From Neisseria sp. 83E34 (lineage in GTDB: Bacteria; Pseudomonadota; Gammaproteobacteria; Burkholderiales; Neisseriaceae), in the NCBI RefSeq assembly GCF_001308015.1, contig NZ_LGYH01000001.1, positions 124,001 to 188,000 on the forward strand: DNA of 64,000 nucleotides. The letters are read 5' to 3'. Under the pieces are notes generated by a model that saw nothing but the letters and a program-made list of their open reading frames with translations, had not been told where the DNA came from and searched no databases. Each line of letters starts with the position of its first letter. The stretch's first letter is position 1. A program made the translations under genes and the position numbers. This document shows positions 1 to 9,015 of the stretch, in pieces.

Positions 1-2
1 TG

Positions 3-656
<654 letters not shown>

Positions 657-666
657 TTGAAATACG

Positions 667-699
667 ATGCCTGTCTGAAAATAACGTTCAGACAGGCAT
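667..699. terminator. Inverted DUS pair after ligA
   Basis: Two perfect 13-base copies of ATGCCTGTCTGAA face each other across a 7-base loop (667-679 and 687-699). The hairpin can end ligA transcription. It sits just before the galU ribosome-binding site, so galU may read through it or use a promoter not recognised here. Confidence 0.65.
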
Positions 700-716
700 C
701 AAACGAAAGGAAAACC

Positions 717-1598
717 ATGATTTCTAAAACCATCAGAAAAGCCGTTTTCCCCGTGGCAGGCATGGGCACGCGTTTTCTGCCGGCCACTAAGGCCAACCCT
801 AAGGAAATGCTGCCGATTGTTGATAAACCCTTGATTCAATATGCAGTTGAGGAAGCAGTAGAAGCAGGCTGCACAGAGATTATTTTTGTAACCGGCCGTA
901 ACAAGCGCAGTATTGAAGACCATTTCGACAAAGCGTATGAGCTGGAGTCGGAGCTAGCTTTGCGTAATAAAGAAAAATTGTTGGCGCATTTGAAAGACAT
1001 CGTGCCGAAAAACGTGAGTTTTCTTTATACCCGCCAGCCTGAAGCACTGGGTTTGGGGCATGCGGTTTTGTGCGCCCGCCCGGCCGTGGAGCAGGAGCCG
1101 TTTGCCGTGCTGCTGGCCGATGATTTGATTGACGCGCCACAAGGTGCTTTAAAGCAGATGGTTGATTTATATAGCCAAACCGGTAGCAGCGTGCTCGGGG
1201 TGGAAACCGTGGATCCTTCGCAAACAGGTTCCTACGGCATCGTGGAAACCGAAGCATTTCAGCATGCGCAGCGGGTCAAGAGTATTGTAGAAAAGCCTAA
1301 ACCGGAAGACGCCCCTTCAAATTTGGCTGTGGTCGGACGCTATATCCTGACCCCGCGGATTTTCGACTTGCTGGTCAATCTGCCGCGCGGTGCAGGCAAT
1401 GAAATCCAGCTAACCGACGCCATTGCCAAATTGCTGCATGAAGAAACCGTTTTGGCACATGCGTTTACAGGAACGCGCTACGATTGCGGCAGCAAGCTCG
1501 GCTACTTGGAAGCAACCGTAGCCTATGGTTTGAAGCATCCTGAAACGGGGGAAGAATTTGCCAAGCTGTTGAAGCGGTATTGCCAAGCCAGACCATAG
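717..1598 (+). CDS. galU: UTP-glucose-1-phosphate uridylyltransferase
   Basis: GalU makes UDP-glucose from UTP and glucose-1-phosphate in the cytoplasm, feeding lipooligosaccharide and other glycan synthesis. The 293-residue product has the nucleotidyltransferase signature [20 protein letters not shown] near the N-terminus, LLADDLID in the middle and GSKLGY near the C-terminus, all typical of bacterial GalU. The frame is open further upstream, but that extension would translate through the uptake-sequence hairpin. The ATG at 717, preceded by AAAGGAAAA, is therefore preferred and gives the usual family length. Confidence 0.95.
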   Translation: MISKTIRKAVFPVAGMGTRFLPATKANPKEMLPIVDKPLIQYAVEEAVEAGCTEIIFVTGRNKRSIEDHFDKAYELESELALRNKEKLLAHLKDIVPKNVSFLYTRQPEALGLGHAVLCARPAVEQEPFAVLLADDLIDAPQGALKQMVDLYSQTGSSVLGVETVDPSQTGSYGIVETEAFQHAQRVKSIVEKPKPEDAPSNLAVVGRYILTPRIFDLLVNLPRGAGNEIQLTDAIAKLLHEETVLAHAFTGTRYDCGSKLGYLEATVAYGLKHPETGEEFAKLLKRYCQARP

Positions 1599-1690
1599 TC
1601 GCGAGAGGCATAACCATTTTGCGGTATGCCGGATCCTACTGTGTTTATTACTGAGCCTGAGGTCTGCTTCTTTCTATCAGTTTATTAGAA

Positions 1691-1703
1691 ATGCCTGTCT
1701 GAA
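1691..1703 (+). repeat. Single DNA uptake sequence
   Basis: A perfect ATGCCTGTCTGAA without a partner, in the spacer after galU. Confidence 0.85.
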
Positions 1704-1764
1704 AATGCAGTGTTGCAATAGAGGAACATAATTAGGCCGATTGCAAAATTGAAACAAAACAACA

Positions 1765-1794
1765 TTGACTGAAGTTGATGTATTGATGCAAAAT
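1765..1794 (+). promoter_or_regulatory. Probable promoter of the first sibling sRNA
   Basis: A TTGACT -35 box (1765-1770) is followed after 18 bases by a weak CAAAAT -10 box (1789-1794). This places a transcript start near 1800-1801, just before the 5' stem-loop of the RNA. The -10 assignment is tentative. Confidence 0.45.
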
Positions 1795-1799
1795 AACAC

Positions 1800-1894
1800 T
1801 CATCAGGTTCTTTAAGAGAGGAATCTGATAGTTTCTCCTCTATTTCTCCTTTGTAGACTTGGCGCACATCTTTTGGGATGTGTGCATTTTTTTA
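1800..1894 (+). ncRNA. Sibling small RNA 1 (NmsR/RcoF-like)
   Basis: About 95 nt. It starts with a possible stem-loop (ATCAG...CTGAT, 1802-1828), then has an unpaired pyrimidine stretch with two CUCCU motifs (inside 1828-1863), and ends in a strong intrinsic terminator: stem GCGCACATC/GATGTGTGC (1862-1885) followed by T7. No sensible ORF is present. A 36-base core is repeated exactly in the second RNA 235 bases downstream. The CUCCU motifs can pair with Shine-Dalgarno sequences. Tandem near-identical sRNAs with anti-SD seeds are known in Neisseria as NmsRA/NmsRB, RcoF1/2 or NgncR_162/163, which act with Hfq on metabolic mRNAs. Homology to those is inferred from architecture and recalled features, not from an alignment. 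Confidence 0.72.
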
Positions 1895-2000
1895 TCCTGT
1901 GCATCTTGTCATGTTTGGATATTGCACCAAGCAAAAGGCTTTAGGAGTGATGTTTTTTTGCAAAAAAGTTCAAGTCGGTTGCAAATTCATCAGATTTTTA

Positions 2001-2030
2001 TTGACGGGCTTAATGTGGAAGCAGGATAAT
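2001..2030 (+). promoter_or_regulatory. Promoter of the second sibling sRNA
   Basis: TTGACG (2001-2006) and GATAAT (2025-2030) are 18 bases apart, a good sigma-70 promoter. Transcription would start near 2037. It is stronger by sequence than the promoter of the first RNA, so the two siblings may be expressed differently. Confidence 0.6.
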
Positions 2031-2036
2031 ACGCCC

Positions 2037-2130
2037 CGTTAGGTGGTTGCAATGACTGCTTAATAGTTTCTCCTCTATTTCTCCTTTGTAGACTTGGCAC
2101 ACATTCTTGAGAATGTGTGCATTTTTTTAT
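2037..2130 (+). ncRNA. Sibling small RNA 2 (NmsR/RcoF-like)
   Basis: About 94 nt. The 5' part differs from the first sibling, but 2063-2098 repeats its 36-base core exactly, including both CUCCU anti-Shine-Dalgarno motifs. It ends in a perfect 10-bp terminator stem GCACACATTC/GAATGTGTGC (2097-2120) plus T7. The terminator differs from that of the first sibling at paired positions while keeping the stem, so the structure is under selection. It has its own promoter, so the pair are two separate transcripts and not one precursor. Confidence 0.72.
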
Positions 2131-2153
2131 CTGTAGTGTCGGTAATAAAAACA

Positions 2154-2186
2154 ATGCCTGTCTGAAGCTTTATTTCAGACAGGCAT
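2154..2186. terminator. Inverted DUS pair between sRNA 2 and lrp
   Basis: Perfect inverted copies at 2154-2166 and 2174-2186. It lies at the 3' end of lrp (minus strand) and can serve that gene. Confidence 0.65.
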
Positions 2187-2203
2187 TGTTTTTATGATGA
2201 GGT

Positions 2204-2668
2204 TCAGTCAACTTGTAACAAGCTGTCTTCTTTTACTTCTTCCATTGCCATGTAGCTGCGGCTTTCGCTTGCCGCTGGCAATTGCAGCAGAATGTTTCCC
2301 AGCAAATCACGGTAAGCCGACATGTCAGGCAAGCGTACTTTAATCAGATAATCATATTCTCCCGAAATAAGATGGCATTCCATAATTTGCGGAATTTTCA
2401 GCACTTCACGGCGGAAGTCTTCAAAAATATTGCCGGATTTGGATTGCAGCTTCAATTCCACAAATACCAACAAGTTCTGCCCCAAAGCTTGCGGATTGAG
2501 GCGTGCATGGTAGCCTTCAATCACGCCTTCGCGTTCAAGGCGGCGCACGCGTTCGGTAACGGGTGTGGTAGAGAGCCCGACTTTCTCTGCCAGCTCGGTC
2601 ATTGGGATGCGGGCGTTTTGTTGCAGGATGCGTAGGATTTTGCGGTCGGTTTTGTCTAAATCTTTCAT
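2204..2668 (-). CDS. lrp: Lrp/AsnC-family transcription regulator
   Basis: A 154-residue regulator that senses amino acids. The N-terminal winged HTH (about residues 1-60) includes LDKTDRKILRILQQNARIPM and LAEKVGLSTTPVTERVRRLE. The C-terminal RAM ligand-binding domain covers about residues 65-150 and contains the typical GEYDYLIKVR. It is divergent from dadA, a classic Lrp target, and an inverted repeat lies between the two start codons. Regulation of dadA, and autoregulation, is inferred from this arrangement. Confidence 0.92.
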   Translation of the reverse strand: MKDLDKTDRKILRILQQNARIPMTELAEKVGLSTTPVTERVRRLEREGVIEGYHARLNPQALGQNLLVFVELKLQSKSGNIFEDFRREVLKIPQIMECHLISGEYDYLIKVRLPDMSAYRDLLGNILLQLPAASESRSYMAMEEVKEDSLLQVD

Positions 2669-2728
2669 CTGCTTTTCTCTTTTAAAATGCAGAAATTCTA
2701 AAAAAACATCTTTTCAAAGCTTTAAATA

Positions 2729-2775
2729 TAGTGAAAAAAACTATTGGTTTTTGAATACACTACAATCTTTCACTA
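2729..2775. promoter_or_regulatory. Possible Lrp operator between lrp and dadA
   Basis: TAGTGAAA (2729-2736) and TTTCACTA (2768-2775) form a perfect inverted repeat about four helical turns apart in the AT-rich space between the divergent genes. A TACAAT hexamer (2761-2766) that could be the dadA -10 box lies just inside the right arm. Binding by Lrp is inferred from position only. Confidence 0.4.
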
Positions 2776-2808
2776 AAACAGACACACAATCATAATGAGG
2801 AGCGGATA

Positions 2809-4062
2809 ATGAAAGTGATCGTGTTGGGCGCAGGCGTGGTGGGCATCAGTACGGCTTGGTTTCTGTGCCGAGCAGGGCATGAGGTAACGGTTATCGACCG
2901 AGCCGGAGCCGCGGCAATGGAAACTAGTTTCGCCAATGCAGGCCAGCTTTCTTATGGCTACACCACACCGTGGGCGGCGCCGGGCATTCCCAAAAAAGCG
3001 GCCAAATGGCTGATGAAGCCGCATTCTCCTCTGATTGTCCGCCCCGATGGCAGCCTTTTCCAGCTCAAATGGCTGAAGCATATGCTGGAAAACTGCGATA
3101 GCCGGCATTATAAGCTTAATAAAGAGCGCATGGTTCGTGTGTCGGAATACAGCCGCGAAATGTTTGCCCGGGTTATAGCAGAAACCGGCCTGACTTTTGA
3201 AGGCAGAAATAAAGGAACGCTTCAGATATTCCGACAAGATAAGGAAGTGAAGGCTGCTGAAAAAGATATGGCGGTTTTGGCTGAATACGGCGTGCCCTAC
3301 AAGCAATTAAGCGCGCGCGAATGTTTGGAATACGAACCTGCTTTGGCGGGCGCAGTGGGCAGGCTGGCAGGTGCGCTGCATCTGCCCAACGACAGCACGG
3401 GTGATTGTCATTTGTTTACCACGCGCCTGGCCGAGCTGTGCCGCGAAAACGGCGTAGTATTCCGCTTTAATCATACGATTGAGCGTTTTGATTACAGTGG
3501 CAAACATGTTCATGCGGTTTATGCCAACGGCGAGCGTTTTGAAGCTGACCATTTCGTGTGTGCTCTGGGCAGCTTCAGCCGGCCGGTGTTGGCTCAGCTA
3601 GGCTTGGACTTGCCCGTTTATCCGGTGAAGGGTTATTCGCTTACTTTGCCGATTATCAATCCGCAAGGTGCGCCGGTTTCAACCGTGTTGGATGAAACTT
3701 ATAAGGTTGCGATTACGCGATTTGACGAACGCATCCGTGTAGGCGGCATGGCTGAGTTGTCAGGTTATCAGATTCAGCTGAGCGAAGCGCGCCGCAAAAC
3801 TTTGGAAACAGTGGTTAAAGATTTATTTCCCGATGGCGGCGACATGGCACAAGGCAAATTTTGGAGCGGCCTGCGCCCCATGACACCCGACAGCACCCCG
3901 ATTATCGGCCGCAGCGGTTTTGATAACCTCACGTTAAATACCGGTCATGGCACGTTAGGCTGGACAATGTCGCTTGGTTCCGGCAAAGTGGCCGCCGATA
4001 TTGCCGGCGGCGTGCAGCCGGAAATACGCACGGATGATTTGGGTTTGAACCGCTATGGTTAA
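2809..4062 (+). CDS. dadA: D-amino acid dehydrogenase
   Basis: A membrane-associated FAD enzyme that deaminates D-amino acids, chiefly D-alanine, to the keto acid and passes electrons to the respiratory chain. The 417-residue product begins with the FAD Rossmann motif [17 protein letters not shown] and ends with the DAO-type segment [17 protein letters not shown]...[14 protein letters not shown], both diagnostic. GAGGAGCGG before the ATG is a good ribosome-binding site. Divergent from lrp. No alanine racemase gene lies next to it here. Confidence 0.93.
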   Translation: MKVIVLGAGVVGISTAWFLCRAGHEVTVIDRAGAAAMETSFANAGQLSYGYTTPWAAPGIPKKAAKWLMKPHSPLIVRPDGSLFQLKWLKHMLENCDSRHYKLNKERMVRVSEYSREMFARVIAETGLTFEGRNKGTLQIFRQDKEVKAAEKDMAVLAEYGVPYKQLSARECLEYEPALAGAVGRLAGALHLPNDSTGDCHLFTTRLAELCRENGVVFRFNHTIERFDYSGKHVHAVYANGERFEADHFVCALGSFSRPVLAQLGLDLPVYPVKGYSLTLPIINPQGAPVSTVLDETYKVAITRFDERIRVGGMAELSGYQIQLSEARRKTLETVVKDLFPDGGDMAQGKFWSGLRPMTPDSTPIIGRSGFDNLTLNTGHGTLGWTMSLGSGKVAADIAGGVQPEIRTDDLGLNRYG

Positions 4063-4139
4063 ACCGCTTACCCAAGTAATGGTGAAAAAAGATACCCGGA
4101 TCAAGTTCGAGATGGCGTTAAATGGGTGAAATAATGCAA

Positions 4140-4172
4140 ATGCCTGTCTGAAAGATGGTTTCAGACAGACAT
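4140..4172. terminator. Inverted DUS pair between dadA and the DUF3482 gene
   Basis: ATGCCTGTCTGAA (4140-4152) faces TTCAGACAGACAT (4160-4172). The second copy has one base change (G to A), so it is a degenerate uptake sequence but still pairs. It sits between two convergent genes and could end both. Confidence 0.6.
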
Positions 4173-4177
4173 TATGT

Positions 4178-5509
4178 TTATAAATGTTTGATTAAGGCAG
4201 GTACGGCCTCAAGCCTTTCCCTGCGGCTGCTTTCCGGCTCGCCCGTATTGAGCGAAGACCATTTAGGATGGCTTCTGGCTTTCGACAATTCGTTCGGCAA
4301 ACGGGAAGGTTGCCACGGCGTTTTGCCGCTGATCATTTGAATATCGTTTTGCGCCGCATGGCCGCGTTTTTGCAGCGCAGCCAATAAATCCAGCGCACGG
4401 GCAGCCAGCAGGGTAATGCTTTCCGGGTCGATAAACAAAGTTTGCTTGCCGCTTAATTTATCGGAAATATCCTGCATATTCGGTAATACCCCACCTAAAA
4501 TGCCGCCGATGGCCGTGCCCAAACCGAGCGAGCCGCCCAGCGTAACCATATCTACGCCTAAGCCGATGAGCGCGCCGGTGGCGGCGCCCGTGCCGGTGCG
4601 GATGCCGTAGGCTTTGAGCTGCTCCGCGTCAAAAGGATCCTGTCTGAATTCTTTTAAAGCCCATTCTCCGGTGTCGATTTCATTGTGGTAGAAGCGGTAA
4701 TTTTGAAACAGCTGTTGCTGAAGCGCACGCTCCAGCTGGCGCACCGAAGCCTGCATTTTGTGTAGAGTCGGCTCGGGCGGGTCGTTTTCGTCGATTTCCT
4801 GTTTGTAAGCCGCCACATCAAGCAAAAAGTGGGCGATATCGCGTTTGGAATCAGCGTTGAGTTGCGCCCATTCGCGCCTGCGCATTTCTATTAAGCGGTC
4901 GAGTATGCCGCGCTCGGGCAGCATGGTGGCAAGGTTGTCCCACAGCCGCACTTCTCCTTCAAAATCAAAGGCTACCGTGTCAAATCCGCTGTAAACATGC
5001 AGCCCGCGCCGCGCCAGCATGGTGGTCCATTCGCTTAAATCCTGCCCTTCGATAAAGTTGAACACAGGCATCACGGGCTTGGCGCACCATGATAAAACGG
5101 TAAGCTCGTCTTTATATTTGTTCAACACCGGCTCGCGCGCATCCACAACATACAAAGCCATATCGCTCTGCAAAAGCTGGCGCAGCACTTTGGCTTCCTG
5201 ATTGAAATCGCCCGCCGCCTCGGGGCTTTCAAGAAACTTGTGCAGCCGCTCGACGCCGTCTTCACGCGAAGAAGTGTGTGTTTCCAGCCAATCCAACACG
5301 CCGCCAGCATCTTCCAAACCGGGCGTGTCATATAAGTGAACCAGTGTACGGTTGCCATCGTTAATCGCCGCTTCTTCCACGTGGCGTGTGGTGGCGGGCG
5401 CGTTTTTGACTTCGCCGAACTGACTATCGCGCAGCAGAGTGCGCAGCAGGGAGGTTTTTCCGGTGTTGGTGTGGCCGACGACGGCCAGGGATAGGGGGGT
5501 GTTTTTCAT
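4178..5509 (-). CDS. DUF3482 GTPase-like membrane protein
   Basis: A 443-residue P-loop GTPase. G1 is GHTNTGKTS at residues 12-20, a Switch I-like threonine pair follows in NAPATTRHV, and G3 is DTPGLED. The C-terminal half (DUF3482) holds a long glycine-rich hydrophobic stretch, GTGAATGALIGLGVDMVTLG onward, likely to enter or bind the membrane. The neighbouring gene encodes DUF2868, and the two families are regularly adjacent in proteobacteria, so they probably work together at the inner membrane. The cellular role is unknown. The gene begins 137 bases after the DUF2868 stop. Confidence 0.8.
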   Translation of the reverse strand: MKNTPLSLAVVGHTNTGKTSLLRTLLRDSQFGEVKNAPATTRHVEEAAINDGNRTLVHLYDTPGLEDAGGVLDWLETHTSSREDGVERLHKFLESPEAAGDFNQEAKVLRQLLQSDMALYVVDAREPVLNKYKDELTVLSWCAKPVMPVFNFIEGQDLSEWTTMLARRGLHVYSGFDTVAFDFEGEVRLWDNLATMLPERGILDRLIEMRRREWAQLNADSKRDIAHFLLDVAAYKQEIDENDPPEPTLHKMQASVRQLERALQQQLFQNYRFYHNEIDTGEWALKEFRQDPFDAEQLKAYGIRTGTGAATGALIGLGVDMVTLGGSLGLGTAIGGILGGVLPNMQDISDKLSGKQTLFIDPESITLLAARALDLLAALQKRGHAAQNDIQMISGKTPWQPSRLPNELSKARSHPKWSSLNTGEPESSRRERLEAVPALIKHL

Positions 5510-5569
5510 AATGACATTATCTACTTAATAAATTAAGGTGAAATGTGTCGTGTGCCTGCTTGTATGTTG

Positions 5570-5658
5570 ATGCCTGTCTGAAAATTCGGCACACGGCTTC
5601 TTAGCGTTATTTAAGGTGTTAGCTAAAATTCAAATTTGAACCGTTTTCAGACAGGCAT
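5570..5658. terminator. Widely spaced inverted DUS pair
   Basis: ATGCCTGTCTGAA (5570-5582) and its inverse (5646-5658) are separated by 63 bases. The right copy overlaps the stop codon of the DUF2868 gene. The long loop makes it a weaker terminator candidate than the tight pairs. Confidence 0.4.
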
Positions 5659-6993
5659 TTCTTTTTGTCTATCCTGTTGGCTGACTCGAGGCGGATTCAG
5701 CCACGGTAGATTGCGCTCATTCAGCGCGTTTTGCCATTGGTTTAAATAATCATCAAGCCTGTCTGAAAAATCTGGAGCGGCAAGCAGTTGGATCACGGCG
5801 CCGCCTTGTGCGGCTTCTGCCAGACTCACGATTTGCCGCAAGATGCCTCGATCCGGCACGTTGTGGGCGCGCACGCCGATTAGCAGTTGGGCGGGGTGTT
5901 GCTGCAATTCGTTTTTGAGCGCGGCTACGGCGTCTCGGCTGTCGGCAGAGCCTTTGTCCAGCCAGTCTTGGCCGAGAACGTGTTTGAACCAATGCGCTTC
6001 GGGCCATTCGGTTTCGAGCATCACAGCCCATTTCGGTGCTTCGTTCAAGCTGATTTTGGGCGTAACGGTGGTAACGGTTTCGCTTTGGGTGTCGGCATCA
6101 ATCACACGCTTTTGCCATTGCTGGATGATGTTTTGATAATAGGGTTTGTCGAGCGGCAGGCGGTGAATGTGTTTGCGCGACAGGATTTTGCAGGTAAGCC
6201 ATGCGGCGAAACGCGGCAGTATGCCGTAGCACATGATGCTGCCGATTAAGAGTCCGCCCCATTGGCGTGCGGTTTCGGTGTTGCTGTTAAGCCTGCTGCC
6301 GAGCACGGCTTCTGCGTCGGGCACGGGAAAACCGAGTTTGGCGGGCAGCCACGCTAAAAGGCTGACGAGGTTAACGGATGTTGCATCGCTTAACAGTGTG
6401 CTTTCCCAGTTGAATGTGTATTGCCGCACCATCAAGAGTAACACCACGGCGGCGAGCATGCCGAACAATGTGGCCAGCCACAGGCGGTGGGTGGTTTCGC
6501 CGATGCGCCAGCGGGCGGAAGGGTGGTTGAACTCATCGCTGTAAAGCCGCAAAACGGCTTGGTTGACCGGATCTTTGCCGCGTATCCATAAAGAAGGGTT
6601 AATGAAAAAGCCAGTGTTTTTGCGCAGCAGAAATAGGGAAGCCGACCATACAATGAGCATTAATGTGTGTAAGCCTAAGATACCGGCCAATACGAAAAAG
6701 AAGTTCAAGCCGCTTTGCTGCATCAGGCCGAACGTGCCGGAAAAGCCGATAAGCAGCCAGATTAGGGTGGCGGCTGCTACAGCCCAGCCGGCGGTGTTGC
6801 GTACACGAAGCAGCGTGTCGTGAAGCTTGTGGTCGCTATCAATCATTTCAGCGCGGCGAATGAGCTTTTTCTCGGCACTTTCCTCGGTTTGACGCAATAC
6901 TTCGGTAATCGGTTGCGGATCGGCGGCGAAAATATAACCGCGCTCTTGTAAAAGGCGCACGAGTTCGGTGAGCTGGATGGAAAGAGGAAACAT
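5647..6993 (-). CDS. DUF2868 inner-membrane protein
   Basis: A 448-residue protein with at least four hydrophobic segments: WAVAAATLIWLLIGFSGTFG, FFFVLAGILGLHTLMLIVW, LWLATLFGMLAAVVLLLMV and LLIGSIMCYGILPRFAAWL. A soluble C-terminal part follows the last of these. This is the DUF2868 layout. It precedes the DUF3482 GTPase on the same strand. The last codons, Met-Pro-Val-stop, are read from an uptake sequence: the TGA of ATGCCTGTCTGA is the stop codon. Function unknown. Confidence 0.78.
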   Translation of the reverse strand: MFPLSIQLTELVRLLQERGYIFAADPQPITEVLRQTEESAEKKLIRRAEMIDSDHKLHDTLLRVRNTAGWAVAAATLIWLLIGFSGTFGLMQQSGLNFFFVLAGILGLHTLMLIVWSASLFLLRKNTGFFINPSLWIRGKDPVNQAVLRLYSDEFNHPSARWRIGETTHRLWLATLFGMLAAVVLLLMVRQYTFNWESTLLSDATSVNLVSLLAWLPAKLGFPVPDAEAVLGSRLNSNTETARQWGGLLIGSIMCYGILPRFAAWLTCKILSRKHIHRLPLDKPYYQNIIQQWQKRVIDADTQSETVTTVTPKISLNEAPKWAVMLETEWPEAHWFKHVLGQDWLDKGSADSRDAVAALKNELQQHPAQLLIGVRAHNVPDRGILRQIVSLAEAAQGGAVIQLLAAPDFSDRLDDYLNQWQNALNERNLPWLNPPRVSQQDRQKEMPV

Positions 6994-7185
6994 TATTATT
7001 GATTATTTTGGTACTGAAAGAATTGGAATTTTAACATAGAGATAAAGCAAAGCATGATGATGGCTTTGTATATGGTGAAATGATTTGATGGGCTGGTTTG
7101 GATGGCCGTTTTTGGCTTTTATCATTTTTTTTAAAATTAATTTTCTTTAAATATCATTAAGATATAATTATTTTTATAAAAAATT

Positions 7186-7214
7186 ATAAGAATTTGCTGG
7201 TAAGTGCCGTCTAA
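7186..7214 (+). promoter_or_regulatory. Ecf-type promoter of the copper-peptide operon
   Basis: ATAAGAATT (7186-7194), 12 bases, CCGTCTAA (7207-7214), then 39 bases to the doxX ATG. The same two blocks with the same spacing occur upstream of msrAB at 30356-30384. CGTCTAA resembles the -10 element of several ECF sigma factors, and the operon encodes an ECF sigma factor. The two-copy conservation is seen directly; recognition by that sigma factor is inferred. Confidence 0.7.
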
Positions 7215-7253
7215 ACGTGTGTACAGCAAATACACAGTGAAAGGTTCACAAAA

Positions 7254-7733
7254 ATGACAGAGATAGCACAACCCGCTGCTTATCATAATCACAACAGCAG
7301 CTTTTCCTCTACTTGGACTAAAGATATTTCTTTGCTCGCTTTACGTTTGTTTGCCGCTTATGAATTTTGGGAAGCGGGTGTTGAAAAGTGGAACGGCGAA
7401 AACTGGTTTGCAGAAATTCAAACAGCCTTTCCTTTCCCATTCAGCGTGTTACCGGCAGATTTAAACTGGTTTACGGCAATGGGTGTTGAATTGGTTGCTC
7501 CCGTATTGCTTGTATTTGGTTTGTTCAGCCGTTATGCCGCCGCAGCATTATTTATGCTCACTGCTGTCGCCTGGTATGCGGTTCACGCAGAAAATGGCTA
7601 TAACATTGTTCAAAATGGTTATAAAATGGCGCTGATTTATTGTCTGGTTATGTTGCCTGTGATATTGCAAGGCTCGGGCAAGCTGTCGCTAGACACTTTA
7701 TTGAAGAAAAAGTTTTCTAAAATTCCGTTGTAA
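7254..7733 (+). CDS. DoxX-family membrane protein (HvfD-like)
   Basis: A 159-residue integral membrane protein with about four hydrophobic segments. It carries DoxX hallmarks: LALRLFAAYEFWEAGVEKW in the first helix, VELVAPVLLVFGLFSRYAA in the second, and a C-terminal segment LIYCLVMLPVILQGSGKLSL. DoxX proteins commonly accompany DUF692/DUF2063 gene pairs and are thought to assist redox steps or handling of the modified peptide at the membrane. It is the first gene of a six-gene run to 10535, behind the Ecf-type promoter. The exact role is unproven. Confidence 0.82.
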   Translation: MTEIAQPAAYHNHNSSFSSTWTKDISLLALRLFAAYEFWEAGVEKWNGENWFAEIQTAFPFPFSVLPADLNWFTAMGVELVAPVLLVFGLFSRYAAAALFMLTAVAWYAVHAENGYNIVQNGYKMALIYCLVMLPVILQGSGKLSLDTLLKKKFSKIPL

Positions 7734-7791
7734 AAACGGTTGTTACCCTCTCGTTAATTTTATTTAAATCAATTTTTTAGGAGTGAACACA

Positions 7792-8082
7792 ATGAAAAAA
7801 ACCTCTTTAATCGCTTTGGCTGGTGCGTTGACTTTGGCTGGTGCTGCATGCGCTGACAGCAAAACCACTACTGTACAACCTGCTCAGCAACAATCACAAA
7901 AAGCGAAAGAAGGCGCTTGCGGACAAGGAAAATGCGGTGCTTCACACAAAACCAGCAAAGCCAAAGCCGGTGAAGGCAAGTGCGGCGAAGGTAAATGTGG
8001 CGAAGGTAAATGCGGTGCTTCTAAAGCACACAGCAAAGCCGCTGAAGGTAAATGCGGCGAAGGTAAATGCGGCAGCAAATAA
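7792..8082 (+). CDS. EGKCG-repeat secreted peptide precursor (HvfA/bufferin-like)
   Basis: A 96-residue precursor. Residues 1-22 form a Sec signal peptide (hydrophobic LIALAGALTLAGA) with a likely cut after Ala-Cys-Ala. The mature part is rich in Lys, Gly and Ala and has seven Cys, five in perfect EGKCG repeats and two in EGACG and QGKCG. In Haemophilus HvfA, EGKCG cysteines are converted by the DUF692 enzyme HvfB with HvfC into copper-binding oxazolone/thioamide groups; bufferins of other proteobacteria are related. The same enzyme genes follow directly here. The ATG at 7792 follows TTAGGAG at good spacing; a GTG nine bases earlier is less likely. Copper binding here is inferred. Confidence 0.88.
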   Translation: MKKTSLIALAGALTLAGAACADSKTTTVQPAQQQSQKAKEGACGQGKCGASHKTSKAKAGEGKCGEGKCGEGKCGASKAHSKAAEGKCGEGKCGSK

Positions 8083-8166
8083 GCTGTTTGCCGGCCGCTG
8101 CGGTAGGCTGCTCCCTATGCAGCGGCTTTCTTTTCCAAACTTATATTTGATTTGATAGGTAAGCAT

Positions 8167-9015
8167 ATGGCTACGGTTTTGCAAGGTGCCGGCTTGGGCT
8201 TTAAGCGTGATCTGGCAGAAGACCTACTGAACATTACCCCTGAAAACAGTCCGATTCAATTTATCGAAGTGGCGCCGGAAAATTGGATTAAAACCGGCGG
8301 TGCGGCACGCAAACAGCTTGATGCGTTGGCGGAACGCTTTCCTATTGCCTGCCACGGGCTTTCGCTTTCACTGGGAGGACGTGATCCTTTACAGGTAGGC
8401 TTTTTGCAGGAAGTTAAAGCCTTTATGCGCCAATACAATATTGATTTTTTCTCCGAACATTTAAGCTATTGCAGCCATTTCGGCCATCTTTATGATCTGT
8501 TACCGCTCACGTTCAATGATGAAACTGTGCGGCATACCGCAGCAAGAATCCGCCAGACGCAAGATATATTGGAGATGCGTATAGCCATTGAAAATACATC
8601 TTCTTATCTGCTCGCTCCGGGAAATGAAATGAGTGAGGTGGCGTTTCTCAATGCGGTGGCAAAAGAAGCGGATTGCGACATCCATTTGGATATCAACAAT
8701 ATTTATGTAAATGCAATGAATCACGGCCAAACCGACGGCCAAACATTTATCGATACGGTAGATTTGGACAAAGTGGTTTACCTGCATATGGCCGGGCATG
8801 ATTCTGATGAAGAAATTTTAATCGATACGCACGGCGAAGCCATTTGCGGCGATGTGTGGACATTATTCGATTATGCTTGCAGTAAGTTTTCCCACCAGCC
8901 GCCTTGCCTGCTTGAGCGCGACACCAATTTCCCGCCTTTTGCCGAACTGGAGGCAGAAGTGGCACGGATTGCCGCCATTCAGAAAATATACGGAAAGCAA
9001 GCAGATGCAGCGTGA
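8167..9015 (+). CDS. DUF692/MNIO multinuclear iron oxidase (HvfB/BufB-like)
   Basis: A 282-residue TIM-barrel enzyme of the DUF692 (MNIO) family. Candidate iron ligands are conserved: [51 protein letters not shown] and LLERD. Family members oxidise cysteine in a partner peptide to oxazolone/thioamide or related groups using a two- or three-iron centre and O2. The substrate should be the EGKCG peptide encoded just upstream. The ATG at 8167 is preferred over the TTG at 8152. The stop overlaps the next start, as expected for translational coupling with the DUF2063 partner. Confidence 0.9.
   Translation: MATVLQGAGLGFKRDLAEDLLNITPENSPIQFIEVAPENWIKTGGAARKQLDALAERFPIACHGLSLSLGGRDPLQVGFLQEVKAFMRQYNIDFFSEHLSYCSHFGHLYDLLPLTFNDETVRHTAARIRQTQDILEMRIAIENTSSYLLAPGNEMSEVAFLNAVAKEADCDIHLDINNIYVNAMNHGQTDGQTFIDTVDLDKVVYLHMAGHDSDEEILIDTHGEAICGDVWTLFDYACSKFSHQPPCLLERDTNFPPFAELEAEVARIAAIQKIYGKQADAA

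Noticed and set aside
7783-7791. GTG start at 7783 for the EGKCG peptide
   Set aside because: It overlaps the ribosome-binding site TTAGGAG. The ATG at 7792 has proper spacing and gives a normal Sec signal start (MKKTS).
7841-8155. Other-frame ORFs across the EGKCG repeats (both strands)
   Set aside because: They are shadows produced by the repeated GGCGAAGGTAAATGC units; the signal peptide and operon context support only the frame at 7792.
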